This document shows positions 36,997 through 45,651 of a stretch of 64,000 nt of DNA, piece after piece (the stretch's first letter is position 1; the number at the start of each line of letters is the position of its first letter). The notes below the pieces were generated by a model. That model made no database searches and was not told the DNA's origin. It worked only from the letters and a program-made list of their open reading frames with translations. A program made the position numbers and the translations under genes. Source of the DNA: Bacillota bacterium (GTDB lineage Bacteria; Bacillota; Clostridia; Clostridiales; Clostridiaceae); assembly GCA_023445445.1 (NCBI GenBank), contig JAEXLD010000014.1:1-64000 (forward strand). Reading direction: 5' to 3'.

Positions 36997-39346
36997 AAAT
37001 AACAAAATACTCGAGATAGTTTGTGATGAATTTGAAATAACTATTACAGGGAATCCAGATGATAAAAAATCAAGTAATCTAGATTACAATAAAAATGTTA
37101 TGGCAAATATACTTATAAACGGAAAATATGAAAATGAAGTGACTGTAAATACAATAGATAGCTATGATCAAATGGTTGATAGTAAAAATGGAACAATGTT
37201 ACCATGCTTTTATGAAAATGGAGAATATCAAATTGTATTAGTAAATAAAACAGATAGTAAGTATAAAATTGAACATATGGACAGTGATTTATCAAATAAT
37301 ATGCAAACATTTGCTAATGTAAATGTGGGTCTAATAAAATTTGATTCTAATATAGGTTATTCAACTTTTAATGTAATAAAAGATCAAGTATGTATACTGA
37401 GTTTTACTATAGAAGTGTTTCCATCAAAAGTAGATTATAAAACAGATTACAAAGAAATAGTAAGTGATATTAATGAAGAAATATCTTCATTAGCTTTTGA
37501 AATATTAGGTAAAACATATTTAAATACAGTATTAAAAGATACAAATAAGCAAACAAATTCAGAGTATATAAATATTCTTAAATATATTTTTAAAGACTTA
37601 GAAAAAGATATAAATAGAATATGTAACCATTTTAAACATAATATCCAAACTATTGAAAATATAAAATCAGTTGAAAAATCAAGAATTACATCGAGGAAAA
37701 CAGTTGATTATATAAGAAAACATCCAAGTTCATTAAATGAAGATAGAGTAGGATTTGTAAATATAGAAAATAAATCATATATTCCAACAAAAGTAGTTGA
37801 TAAAAGAAAAATTACAACTATTGATATATACGAGAACAGATATATTAAATATATAATTTCAAATATTATAAAGAGATTAGTATCTATTGAAAAAAATATA
37901 TCTAAAGTCTATAAAAATGAAAATTCATATATAAATTTTATTAAAGGTAAAAGAATATTATTAGAAAGATATCTAAAAATATATTTTAATCAAATTAGTG
38001 ATTTAAAAGATCAAAAATCAATGTCACTAGTATTTCAAATATCTCCAGGATATAAAGGGATTTATAATAAGTACATTATGTTAAAGAAGGGGCTTGCTTT
38101 AGGAGAAGATTTATATAAGATGACACCAAAGAAATTATATAATTTGTATGAAATATGGTGCTATATAAAAATACATCATCTATTAAGAGATATGGGATAT
38201 AAAGTTAAAGAACCTGGAATAATAAAATATAGTGATAATGGATTGTATTTGTCATTAATACAAGATAAAGAAGCTAAAACAATATATAGCAATGGTTCAA
38301 ATGAAATAAATCTTTGGTATAATAAATCATATTCTTTACCAACAACCAATCAAAGACCAGATATTGTACTTAGTATTAAAAGTTCAAAGAATAATGAAGA
38401 ACGTATTTATATATTTGATGCAAAATATAGAATTAATACAGATTCAAATGAGACTGGGCCTATGGAAGAGGATATTAATGTAATGCATAAATATAGAGAT
38501 TCTATAGTATCAGAATTAAAGGAAACATTCCAATTTAAATATGATACTTTTGGAGCATACGTGATGTTCCCTTATAGTGATGAAAAGAAGTTTATTAATA
38601 ATAAATTTTATAAGAGTATTGAACAAGTTAATATTGGAGCATTACCAATGTTGCCAGGAAGTACAAAATTAATGGAACATCATTTAAGAAAGATAATTGG
38701 AGAATCGTTACTTGAAGCTAAAAGTAATAGAATCATTCAAGATGAATTAGATGACTATTCTAAGTTTAAAGATAGAAATGTTATGGTAGTAAATACGTTT
38801 GATTCCGAACATTATAATGCATATATGGAACATAAATTCTATCATATACCAAAAAGTAGTCTTTCTAAAGTGAGATTAGGAGTAAAGTACTTAGCATTTT
38901 ATAAATCAAGAAATAACTTTGGAGAAGATTGTGGAATTCAGAACTATGCAATTATTAGAAATGTTTATGAATACAAAAGAAGCGAATGTAAAGAATTAAA
39001 ATGTAAAAAATGGAAGGAAAATGAAGTCTATTTAAGATTTGAATTTGATGATGTAATAGAAATAAATAATATAGAACCAATTCAATCTAAAGGTTTAATT
39101 TCATATACAACATTATATTTATTAAAAAATGCAAGTAATATGCATATGCTAAATATAAAAAGTAATTTTGAAGTTAAAGTATATAAAAAACTTAATGATA
39201 TTTCTAGTAATATTGGGGAAAAAGTTAAAAAGGAAAATGATAAATATTACTTAAATAATCATGAAATTGAAGTATTATCAAATAATAATATTAGAGTGGA
39301 TGGTAAGTTTATTGAATATAAAGACTTAGAATATATAATTACTTGA
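36971..39346 (+). CDS. McrC-like nuclease with DUF2357
   Basis: 791 residues, larger than classic McrC. The central part (about 290-410, with the stretch KKLYNLYEIWCYIKIHHLL) matches DUF2357. The nuclease core is at about 460-490: RPDIVLSIKSS, then YIFDAKYRI, giving D..DAK. In DUF2357-type McrBC relatives this subunit is the endonuclease that binds the McrB ring. A C-terminal EVE-like or beta-rich region may start near 630. The ATG at 36971 lies inside the McrB-like gene, with AAGAGGA upstream. It is the last intact gene before the helicase remnant. Confidence 0.8.
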   Translation: MAILHSGYKNNKILEIVCDEFEITITGNPDDKKSSNLDYNKNVMANILINGKYENEVTVNTIDSYDQMVDSKNGTMLPCFYENGEYQIVLVNKTDSKYKIEHMDSDLSNNMQTFANVNVGLIKFDSNIGYSTFNVIKDQVCILSFTIEVFPSKVDYKTDYKEIVSDINEEISSLAFEILGKTYLNTVLKDTNKQTNSEYINILKYIFKDLEKDINRICNHFKHNIQTIENIKSVEKSRITSRKTVDYIRKHPSSLNEDRVGFVNIENKSYIPTKVVDKRKITTIDIYENRYIKYIISNIIKRLVSIEKNISKVYKNENSYINFIKGKRILLERYLKIYFNQISDLKDQKSMSLVFQISPGYKGIYNKYIMLKKGLALGEDLYKMTPKKLYNLYEIWCYIKIHHLLRDMGYKVKEPGIIKYSDNGLYLSLIQDKEAKTIYSNGSNEINLWYNKSYSLPTTNQRPDIVLSIKSSKNNEERIYIFDAKYRINTDSNETGPMEEDINVMHKYRDSIVSELKETFQFKYDTFGAYVMFPYSDEKKFINNKFYKSIEQVNIGALPMLPGSTKLMEHHLRKIIGESLLEAKSNRIIQDELDDYSKFKDRNVMVVNTFDSEHYNAYMEHKFYHIPKSSLSKVRLGVKYLAFYKSRNNFGEDCGIQNYAIIRNVYEYKRSECKELKCKKWKENEVYLRFEFDDVIEINNIEPIQSKGLISYTTLYLLKNASNMHMLNIKSNFEVKVYKKLNDISSNIGEKVKKENDKYYLNNHEIEVLSNNNIRVDGKFIEYKDLEYIIT

Positions 39347-39383
39347 AATATTATATGATAAAAATCCATCTTTTAGAGAATGA

Positions 39384-39761
39384 GTTAAATACTTTAAAGA
39401 TAAGAAGACAGATATATTCTTCATTACACTAAATAAAAGTGATAAAGATTTTTCACCTTCAACATTATACCAGGATTATGCAATAAACGAGAAACTGTTC
39501 CATTGGCAAACACAATCAAGGACTTCAGTTGAAAGTGCAACTGCACAAAGATATATTAATCATTTAAAAACTAGTAATAAGATAGCTCTTTTTGTTAGAG
39601 AATACAAGGAAAGAGATGGACTTACATCACCATTTACTTATTTAGGAACTTGTGAATATAGAAGTCATACTGGAAATAAACCAATTAGCTTTGTTTGGGA
39701 GCTACATGAGGAAATTCCTGCTAAGCTAATAAATAAAGCAAATAAATCTATAGTGATTTAA
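39384..39761 (+). pseudogene. 3' remnant of a DUF3427 helicase gene
   Basis: An open frame of 125 codons starts right after an in-frame TGA at 39381 and has no start codon or ribosome binding site. The product (KKTDIFFITLNKSDKDFSPS .. NEKLFHWQTQS .. ISFVWELHEEIPAKLI) is the C-terminal DUF3427 domain of large DEAD/DEAH helicases that begin K-x-GLYEQ-x-IN. The matching 5' end remains at 23782-23820. It is followed by its own terminator. It is clearly broken, as the helicase core is missing. Confidence 0.85.
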
Positions 39762-39848
39762 TTAGTTATAACTATAAAAATATATATCATATTTGTTATT
39801 CCCCTAAGTAATATTTATTAAGTAGATATTTTAGGGGGAATACTTTTT
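39723..39848 (+). repeat. Direct repeat copy 1: helicase tail plus terminator
   Basis: The last 13 codons of the DUF3427 remnant and about 85 nt downstream, including the terminator, recur at 40561-40683 with roughly four in five bases identical. The copies are in the same orientation. Confidence 0.8.
39798..39841 (+). terminator. Terminator of the DUF3427 remnant
   Basis: ATTCCCCTAA pairs with TTAGGGGGAAT over a 23-nt AT loop. Its 3' arm also looks like the ribosome binding site of the next frame. Confidence 0.7.
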
Positions 39849-40257
39849 GGAAAATTATAAAGAAAACAAATCTATTAAAGTTATAAAAAAGGAAATTAAA
39901 GATAAGGCAGATAGCTTAATTGAGAAAAATAAAATACTTAAAAAGTATGAAAAAAGCCAAGTTTTAGTTTCTACAATAGGCATATTAGGAACATTACTTT
40001 ATTGCTTTTTAACAAATAAGAACTATAGCATAAATGAAATTTGGTCAAGATATGAATTCTATGGAGCTTTAGTTTTTGTTCTAATTTATAATTCTATTAT
40101 TGAGAAAAGAGTAAAGAGTTTAAAGAAAGAAGTAGAGAAGGGCAAGGAGACTATTAAAAATAAAATGATTCTTAAAATATGTGACTGTAGAGAATGTTGT
40201 TACTGTAAAGAAGAATTAAATGAATATATGAAGAAAAATGGTATTGGAATTATCTAG
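39847..40257 (+). CDS. Hypothetical membrane protein with Cys cluster
   Basis: 136 residues. A charged N-terminal helix (about 1-40) is followed by two hydrophobic segments (about 42-58 and 75-92) and a basic tail ending with the cluster CDCRECCYC near residue 116. This could bind a metal. Nothing in it is recognised. The only start is TTG 39847, with AGGGGGAA 6 nt upstream; that site is the 3' arm of the preceding terminator. It lies between the two helicase-tail repeats, so it belongs to the inserted segment. It may be real but poorly expressed. Confidence 0.45.
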   Translation: MENYKENKSIKVIKKEIKDKADSLIEKNKILKKYEKSQVLVSTIGILGTLLYCFLTNKNYSINEIWSRYEFYGALVFVLIYNSIIEKRVKSLKKEVEKGKETIKNKMILKICDCRECCYCKEELNEYMKKNGIGII

Positions 40258-40334
40258 TGAAAATTATTGTTTTAATAAAGCATTATATAGGTATAAAAAA
40301 TAATAAAAAAGATAAAATTTAGTATAAAACTATA

Positions 40335-40363
40335 TTGACAACCATTACATGAGATGGTATTAG
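40335..40363 (+). promoter_or_regulatory. Strong sigma-A promoter
   Basis: TTGACA (40335-40340), a 17-nt spacer and TATTAG (40358-40363) form a near-consensus promoter. Transcription should begin near 40370. Confidence 0.75.
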
Positions 40364-40385
40364 TTACTTACAGATACGGATTGTT

Positions 40386-40438
40386 ACTCTTTGAGGCATT
40401 GCCAAGTTTATTTTTGGTGTGCTTTGAGGAGTTTTTTT
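40386..40438 (+). terminator. Intrinsic terminator 16 nt after a promoter start (short RNA or attenuator)
   Basis: A helix of about 19 bp forms from ACTC (40386-40389), self-complementary TTTGAG (40390-40395) and GCATTGCCAA (40396-40405), paired with TTGGTGTGC, TTTGAG and GAGT (40414-40432). Seven T follow. With the promoter above this gives a transcript of only about 70 nt, or an attenuator for the tiny gene at 40456. Confidence 0.7.
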
Positions 40439-40455
40439 GCATAAAGGAGGGTGAA

Positions 40456-40542
40456 ATGAAAAAGGGAGATAACTTTATGTTAAAAGATAAGTTTGATGAA
40501 GAGGTTAAAGAGTACATGAAGGAACACTTCGAAATATATTAA
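40456..40542 (+). CDS. 28-residue charged peptide ORF
   Basis: ATG 40456 follows an excellent AAAGGAGGGTGA site, just past the hairpin at 40386-40438. The peptide is highly charged (KKGDNF then KDKFDEEVKEYMKEHFEIY) and helical. It could be a true small protein read through from the upstream promoter, or the front of a gene truncated when the second helicase tail was joined. The frame can be extended upstream to 40354, but that part overlaps the promoter -10 and hairpin and has no ribosome binding site. Confidence 0.45.
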   Translation: MKKGDNFMLKDKFDEEVKEYMKEHFEIY

Positions 40543-40560
40543 CATAATGAAGATACAGCT

Positions 40561-40683
40561 AAATTAATAATTAAAGCAAATAAATCTATAGTTATTTAAT
40601 TAGTAATACTATAAAAGCATATAATATTTATTTTTCCCCTAAATAATATTTATTAAATAGAATTTAGGGGGATTATTTATTGC
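40561..40683 (+). repeat. Direct repeat copy 2: second helicase tail plus terminator
   Basis: It carries the last codons of another DUF3427-type gene (KLIIKANKSIVI, then TAA at about 40597) and the same downstream region as copy 1. The hairpin CCCCTAAA / TTTAGGGG (40635-40671) can stop transcription from both sides and is the end of the arr gene on the other strand. Confidence 0.75.
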
Positions 40684-40684
40684 G

Positions 40685-41116
40685 TTATTCGTTAATAGCT
40701 TCAATTCCCTGTTCTTTTAGTTTATTTAAATTATCCTTCATAATTTTAAGTTCTTCTGGTGAATGACCCTTCCATTTAGTTATTTCTCCAATTACTTTTA
40801 GTGGAAAGGATGTACGATAAGAACGTGTAGGATTTCCAGGAAACTTTTTATTAGTTAAATTAGGATCATCTTCGAATTCTCCAGTAGGTTCAACTATATA
40901 TATTCTTTCATTGCCATTACCAGCTGCTAATTCTGCTCCCAAAATTGCTGTCATATAAACAAAATTAGCTTTTTTACCTTTGCCATAATTAGATGAAAAT
41001 CCTATATTAATTAAATCCCCTATTTTAAGGTTAGCTTTTGTTCCATGATAAAAAGGGCCATTATCTAAAATTTCATTTGCTTTAGAGCTTGTAGAGTTGT
41101 CATTATCAATACTCAT
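40685..41116 (-). CDS. arr: Rifampin ADP-ribosyltransferase (Arr)
   Basis: 143 residues. GPFYHGTKANLKIGDLI, GFSSNYG, NFVYMT and the C-terminal FPGNPTRSYR are typical Arr motifs, with the NAD-site His and Tyr in FYHGT. The enzyme transfers ADP-ribose from NAD to rifampin and inactivates it; a natural cell role is also possible. AAAGGAG precedes the ATG at 41116. It is a single gene on the opposite strand at the right edge of the defence island, ending at the helicase-tail repeat. Confidence 0.93.
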   Translation of the reverse strand: MSIDNDNSTSSKANEILDNGPFYHGTKANLKIGDLINIGFSSNYGKGKKANFVYMTAILGAELAAGNGNERIYIVEPTGEFEDDPNLTNKKFPGNPTRSYRTSFPLKVIGEITKWKGHSPEELKIMKDNLNKLKEQGIEAINE

Positions 41117-41364
41117 ATAGATTCTCCTTTTTATTAGATTTACATCATATTATCACAACTAAAGGGGAGAATATAAGTCTATATTTTATATTTTTAAAAT
41201 GATATAATTAAGGTGGAAGGATAATTTTACTAGGAAAATTAAGGTGCCTTTTTAGAAATATGATAATTAAATATATCATGTTTCTTTATTTTTTATAATA
41301 GAAAGCAGAGAATATATTTATATTATTAATATACAATAAAGAATTAAAAAGGAATGTAGAAGTT

Positions 41365-41754
41365 ATGAAAGTAATAGAGGTAGTTGCAGCTATAATAAAA
41401 AAGGAAGATAAAATATTTATAACTCGCAGAAGTTATGGAGAATTTAAGGATATGTGGGAATTTCCAGGTGGAAAGATAGAAGAAGGAGAAAGAAAAGAAG
41501 AGGCTTTAATTAGAGAAATAAAGGAAGAACTTGAGTTAGATATAAATAATTTAAATTATTTAACAACAGTAGAATATGATTATCCTAATTTTCATTTAAT
41601 TATGCATTGCTTTATCTGTGAAATATGTGGTGGAAGCCTAAATTTAAATGCGCATAATGATGCAAAGTATGTTACATTAGAAGAATTATCATCACAAACT
41701 TGGGTTCCAGCGGATATTGAAGTAGTAAAAGCATTATCAAATAAATATAAATAA
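41365..41754 (+). CDS. Nudix hydrolase (MutT / 8-oxo-dGTP diphosphatase-like)
   Basis: 129 residues. The Nudix box is complete (GGKIEEGERKEEALIREIKEELEL at residues about 35-57, with the GGK start and REIKEEL end). Size and the following strand pattern fit MutT-type 8-oxo-dGTP cleaning enzymes, although other small nucleotides are possible. A stem AAAATGATT / AATCATTTT with a T run follows the stop. It is the first housekeeping-like gene right of the island. Confidence 0.85.
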   Translation: MKVIEVVAAIIKKEDKIFITRRSYGEFKDMWEFPGGKIEEGERKEEALIREIKEELELDINNLNYLTTVEYDYPNFHLIMHCFICEICGGSLNLNAHNDAKYVTLEELSSQTWVPADIEVVKALSNKYK

Positions 41755-41803
41755 AAATGATTTTATAATTGGATAATTAGTATAATGTGATAATCATTTT
41801 TTT
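41754..41803 (+). terminator. Terminator after the Nudix gene
   Basis: AAAATGATT pairs with AATCATTTT over a loop of about 29 nt, with a T run. Confidence 0.6.
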
Positions 41804-42005
41804 GTTATCACATTTTCCTATTAATTGGTTATACTCTAGATTAGAATAGCTATTATTAGAAAGATGAAAGATATGTTTTGAAGATTATAATTGAAAAAGT
41901 TGCTATGTATTATTAAAAAGTTTTAAATTAGTTAAAAATATTCATTTAAAATCTACTATATATAATAAATAGTAATAAAAAATATATTAATTAAGGAGAC
42001 AAGTA

Positions 42006-43652
42006 ATGAAAAAAATAACACAAGTAATTCTAGGAGTATTATTAATTGCTATAATTAGTTTTCTTATTTACGTAATTCTTCCAGTACTAAATATTAAATT
42101 CTTATTTAATACAATTATATTTTTATTTTCATTGATACTATTAATTTTAATAGGCTATTTTAGTTATAAAAAAGAAATTAATAAGTATGTGGAAAAGGAA
42201 AAAGAAAAAATAAAAAAAGTAGAAAAGAGTTTAGTTAATATTTTAGTTTTAGTTATTTTAATTGGAATTGGGGTTAATTTAGCTGGTTCAAAAATCTTTA
42301 ATGCTAAAAAATACAGAGCCTTAGCTGGAGAAGTTAAGACAGAAAATTTTGCTGATAATATTAAAGAAATTGAGCTTAAGAATATTCCAATTATTGATGA
42401 AGAATATGCTTTACGTATAGCTGATAAAGAAGTTGGACAAATCCCATCTTTAGGTTCAAGAACTGATTTAGGTAATATGACTCTACAACAAGTAGGAGGT
42501 AAATTGTACTATGTAGCACCTTTAGAACCTTCTGGATTCTTTTCTTGGATGAAGAATAGAGGAACAGAAGGTTATATAATGGTTAATGCTACATCTTTAA
42601 ATGATGTGAAATTAGTAACAGAGTTAAATGGTGAAGCAATTAAGCTTAAGTATTCAGAAAAGGCTTATTTTAGTGAGGATATTGGAAGACACGCCTATAA
42701 GACTTTAAAGACATTAGGATTTACTGATTATTCTTTTGAAATTGATGATGAGGGAAGACCTTATTGGGTAGTAACAGTTTATGATAAGGCTATTGGAATA
42801 AAGAGTGAAAAAGTTGTAGGAATAGTTCTTGTAGACGCACAAAGTGGTGAAACAGAATACTTTGATGATATAAATAATATCCCTGAATGGATAGATAGAG
42901 TACAACCTATGGATTTAATGGTTGATCAAATTGAATGGTGGGGAAAATATATTCATGGATTCTGGAATTTCTCTAAAACAGATAAGCTAGAGCCAACAGA
43001 AGGAACAGGTGTTGTTTACATTGATGATGTATGCTATTACTACACAGGAATGTCTAGTGTTGGTATAGATAATTCTAGTGTTGGATTTATGCTTGTAAAT
43101 AGTGTAACTGGAGAAAAAAACTTCTATAAAAACTCTGGAGCAACAGAAGAGGCGGCAAGGAGTTCAGCAGAAGGGAAGGTTCAAAATTTAGGATATACAG
43201 CAAGTTTCCCACGACTTATAAATATAAATAATCAGCCAACATATTTTATCCCTCTTAAGGATAATGAAGGCTTAATAAAGCAATATGCCATGGTAAATGT
43301 AGAAAATTATAATATTGTAGGCGTAGGAGCTAATATTGAAGAAACTTATAATAACTATATTACAGCTTTGAATAATGGCAACAAGAATGTAACTGATATA
43401 GAAGCTAACGGTAATACTAAAAAAGAAACTTTAACTGTAAGCAGAATTGGAAATATAATATCTCAAGATGAAGTAGTTTTTTATATTACAACAGTAGAGT
43501 ATCCAGAGAAATTAATTATTGTGTCTCAAGGGTTATCTAAAGAAACGCCACTTACAAAGGAAAATGATAAGATAATTATTTCATATTTTGAAAATGATAA
43601 GAGTTCAATAAATGCAATAACTTTTGATAATCTAAATTTAAATATTAAGTAA
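42006..43652 (+). CDS. Three-helix membrane protein with PepSY-like extracellular repeats
   Basis: 548 residues. Transmembrane helices lie at about 8-28, 33-53 and 77-95, with a Lys/Glu-rich coiled segment between the second and third. The outer region of about 440 residues contains PepSY-like units: YWVVTVYD .. GIVLVDAQSGE near 255-280, GFMLVNSVTGE near 355, and a helix EEAARSSAEGKV before another beta unit. PepSY domains often inhibit proteases or modulate wall enzymes. No exact function is known to me. AAGGAGACA precedes the ATG. Confidence 0.6.
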   Translation: MKKITQVILGVLLIAIISFLIYVILPVLNIKFLFNTIIFLFSLILLILIGYFSYKKEINKYVEKEKEKIKKVEKSLVNILVLVILIGIGVNLAGSKIFNAKKYRALAGEVKTENFADNIKEIELKNIPIIDEEYALRIADKEVGQIPSLGSRTDLGNMTLQQVGGKLYYVAPLEPSGFFSWMKNRGTEGYIMVNATSLNDVKLVTELNGEAIKLKYSEKAYFSEDIGRHAYKTLKTLGFTDYSFEIDDEGRPYWVVTVYDKAIGIKSEKVVGIVLVDAQSGETEYFDDINNIPEWIDRVQPMDLMVDQIEWWGKYIHGFWNFSKTDKLEPTEGTGVVYIDDVCYYYTGMSSVGIDNSSVGFMLVNSVTGEKNFYKNSGATEEAARSSAEGKVQNLGYTASFPRLININNQPTYFIPLKDNEGLIKQYAMVNVENYNIVGVGANIEETYNNYITALNNGNKNVTDIEANGNTKKETLTVSRIGNIISQDEVVFYITTVEYPEKLIIVSQGLSKETPLTKENDKIIISYFENDKSSINAITFDNLNLNIK

Positions 43653-43760
43653 TTAAAAGTTTTAAATAAAGTAGATATAAAAATAAAAACAGAATTTATG
43701 TTCACAAAGTTAGTAAATAAAAATACAATAACTATATACAACTCCTTTTTTATATTTTGG

Positions 43761-43801
43761 TAAGCCACTAATTATAAGTAAATAATATAATTAGTGGCTT
43801 A
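43761..43801. terminator. Bidirectional terminator
   Basis: Perfect repeat TAAGCCACTAATTATA / TATAATTAGTGGCTTA between two converging genes. Confidence 0.75.
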
Positions 43802-43897
43802 ATTAATGCACTTTTATCAATGCATAATGCATAATTAATAATTCATAATTGTAGAAATAAATCAGACAAGCTGAATTATGAAAAAAATCATGCTGCT

Positions 43898-44638
43898 TTA
43901 TTTTATGTCTATAAGAAATTGATTAGTTTTACCCATATTGTATGCTAATTTTATCATGCTGATTTCTTCAGAGGTTAATTTTTTATTATACATTTTTTCA
44001 ATTTGAATAATTAAGGCATTATAATCCACTATCTTTTTAGGCTCTGATTTTATTCTCATAGGTGTATGATTATAAACTTTTGCCTCTATTGAATCAGTAT
44101 ATAATTTTTTAAATACCTTAGCAGTATAATAAGCATCATTAAAGGCATTATGAAAAGCACAGTCTATGTGTATATTTAGAAAATCTAGTGCGTTTTTTAG
44201 TCCAATGCTTTTTCCACCTGGAACTTTAAAATGCTTACTAGCATAATCTTGAATGTCTATATAAAGTTTAGGAAGGTCTTCAGTAGGGAGATTAAAGTAA
44301 ATAATGTTTTTATATAATTCTGTTAAGTCTACAATCCCCCAAACAATAAATGTTATATCTTCTTTTCCAATAAAATTCATAAAGTCATAATAAATATCAG
44401 TAAATTCTTTGGCAGAAGAAACCATTTCGTCAGTAATCTTTGTTAAATCTTGAATATAGGGAAGAATATTTTTATAAACAGTAGGTTTTACTAATTCATT
44501 AAATGTTGAAATAGTTTTAAAATATTCATCAAGTTTTAACCCTCCAATTTGTATTATTTCAAAGGGCAATTGAGCAATCCTATCTTCTTTATTAAAACTT
44601 TGATTAAATTCTAAATCAAATATAATATACTTCATCAT
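43898..44638 (-). CDS. DEDDh 3'-5' exonuclease (KapD-like)
   Basis: 246 residues. IIFDLEFN gives the first Asp and Glu, WGIVDL the second Asp, and HNAFNDAYYTAKVF the His and last Asp, so the DEDDh set is complete. The family removes nucleotides from the 3' end of DNA or RNA; in Bacillus the similar KapD acts in sporulation inhibition. The start at 44638 is chosen because AAGGTGG lies just upstream; the GTG at 44647 is part of that site. It follows the lipoprotein gene by 21 nt on the same strand. Confidence 0.85.
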   Translation of the reverse strand: MMKYIIFDLEFNQSFNKEDRIAQLPFEIIQIGGLKLDEYFKTISTFNELVKPTVYKNILPYIQDLTKITDEMVSSAKEFTDIYYDFMNFIGKEDITFIVWGIVDLTELYKNIIYFNLPTEDLPKLYIDIQDYASKHFKVPGGKSIGLKNALDFLNIHIDCAFHNAFNDAYYTAKVFKKLYTDSIEAKVYNHTPMRIKSEPKKIVDYNALIIQIEKMYNKKLTSEEISMIKLAYNMGKTNQFLIDIK

Positions 44639-44659
44639 ATATACCACCTTATGGGAAAT

Positions 44660-45370
44660 TTAATGTTTAGAGGTATCTGTTGCTTTATTCCTTTTTATTA
44701 AATAAATTATAGCAGCAAGTAAAACAATTATAATTAAAATAAATAACATTATTCTAAAAATACTATAAGCTTCATATTCAAATTGTAAATTTGTATTACT
44801 ATTAATTTGATCTAAAGTATAGGTCCATTCTAAGGTATCTTCATTTATAACATTATTAGAATTTGATGATAATATTTTACCAGGTATAATAATTTTATTG
44901 ATAAATGGTATATACCTTAAGTATTCAGATAAATTACTATCTGCAAGAGATGGTAAATATGCAGATAAATCACTATCAACAAGAGAAGATAAATCAGAAA
45001 GGAATTTTATATCAAAAGTGTATAAGTTTTTGAATAAAGAAGTTGATTTATAGCTTTCTATTGCTATGTAGTCTTTTAGTTTAGTAGATGATAATAGATA
45101 ATTAATAACCTCTCTAGATAAAACTAATTCATCAACATACATATTAGTTTCCTTATTATATGATGATTTAACTACTAAATAGGAATTTATTTTATCCTTT
45201 ATAATATTGTCTTCTAATTTACTTTTAATTAATGAATCATAACTTAAAATTATTTTAATCTTAGAAATACTATCTCCTGTTATTGTAGTCTCTTCGCTAA
45301 TGTTTGAACTACCACAAGAGACTAAAAAAAGTGATAATAGTAAAATTAATAGTATTCTTATTTTCTTCAT
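44660..45370 (-). CDS. Lipoprotein with C-terminal transmembrane helix (LppM-like)
   Basis: 236 residues. The N-terminal signal ends in a lipobox LVSCGSS, with the lipidated Cys at about residue 19. A C-terminal helix at about 203-226 and a basic tail anchor the other end. The NEDTLEWTYTLDQINSNTNLQ segment before the helix matches the DUF3153/LppM pattern. Function is unknown. GGAGGTAG precedes the ATG at 45370. It is cotranscribed with the exonuclease gene. Confidence 0.7.
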   Translation of the reverse strand: MKKIRILLILLLSLFLVSCGSSNISEETTITGDSISKIKIILSYDSLIKSKLEDNIIKDKINSYLVVKSSYNKETNMYVDELVLSREVINYLLSSTKLKDYIAIESYKSTSLFKNLYTFDIKFLSDLSSLVDSDLSAYLPSLADSNLSEYLRYIPFINKIIIPGKILSSNSNNVINEDTLEWTYTLDQINSNTNLQFEYEAYSIFRIMLFILIIIVLLAAIIYLIKRNKATDTSKH

Positions 45371-45651
45371 TGCTACCTCCTAATATTAACAATTCTTAAT
45401 ACTTACATTTTTAACAAAATTGTTGCTGAAAATACCAAAAAAGTAATAATAAATATAAGTAACTAAGAAACTATGAGTGAAATTATACCAATATTTACAA
45501 TGATAAAATATAATATTAGTGAAAATAAAATTTACATTTAATATAAGTTTAAGTTATAATAAGAAAATTGATTATTATGTTATTTTATTTAAAGAGAAAA
45601 ATAGTAACTTATATTTGAAGATAAATAAAATATGGAGGGATTCTTATATCA

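Noticed and set aside
40354..40455. A longer form of the small ORF beginning at ATG 40354
   Set aside because: It overlaps the promoter -10 and the hairpin terminator and has no ribosome binding site. The downstream ATG 40456 has an excellent one.
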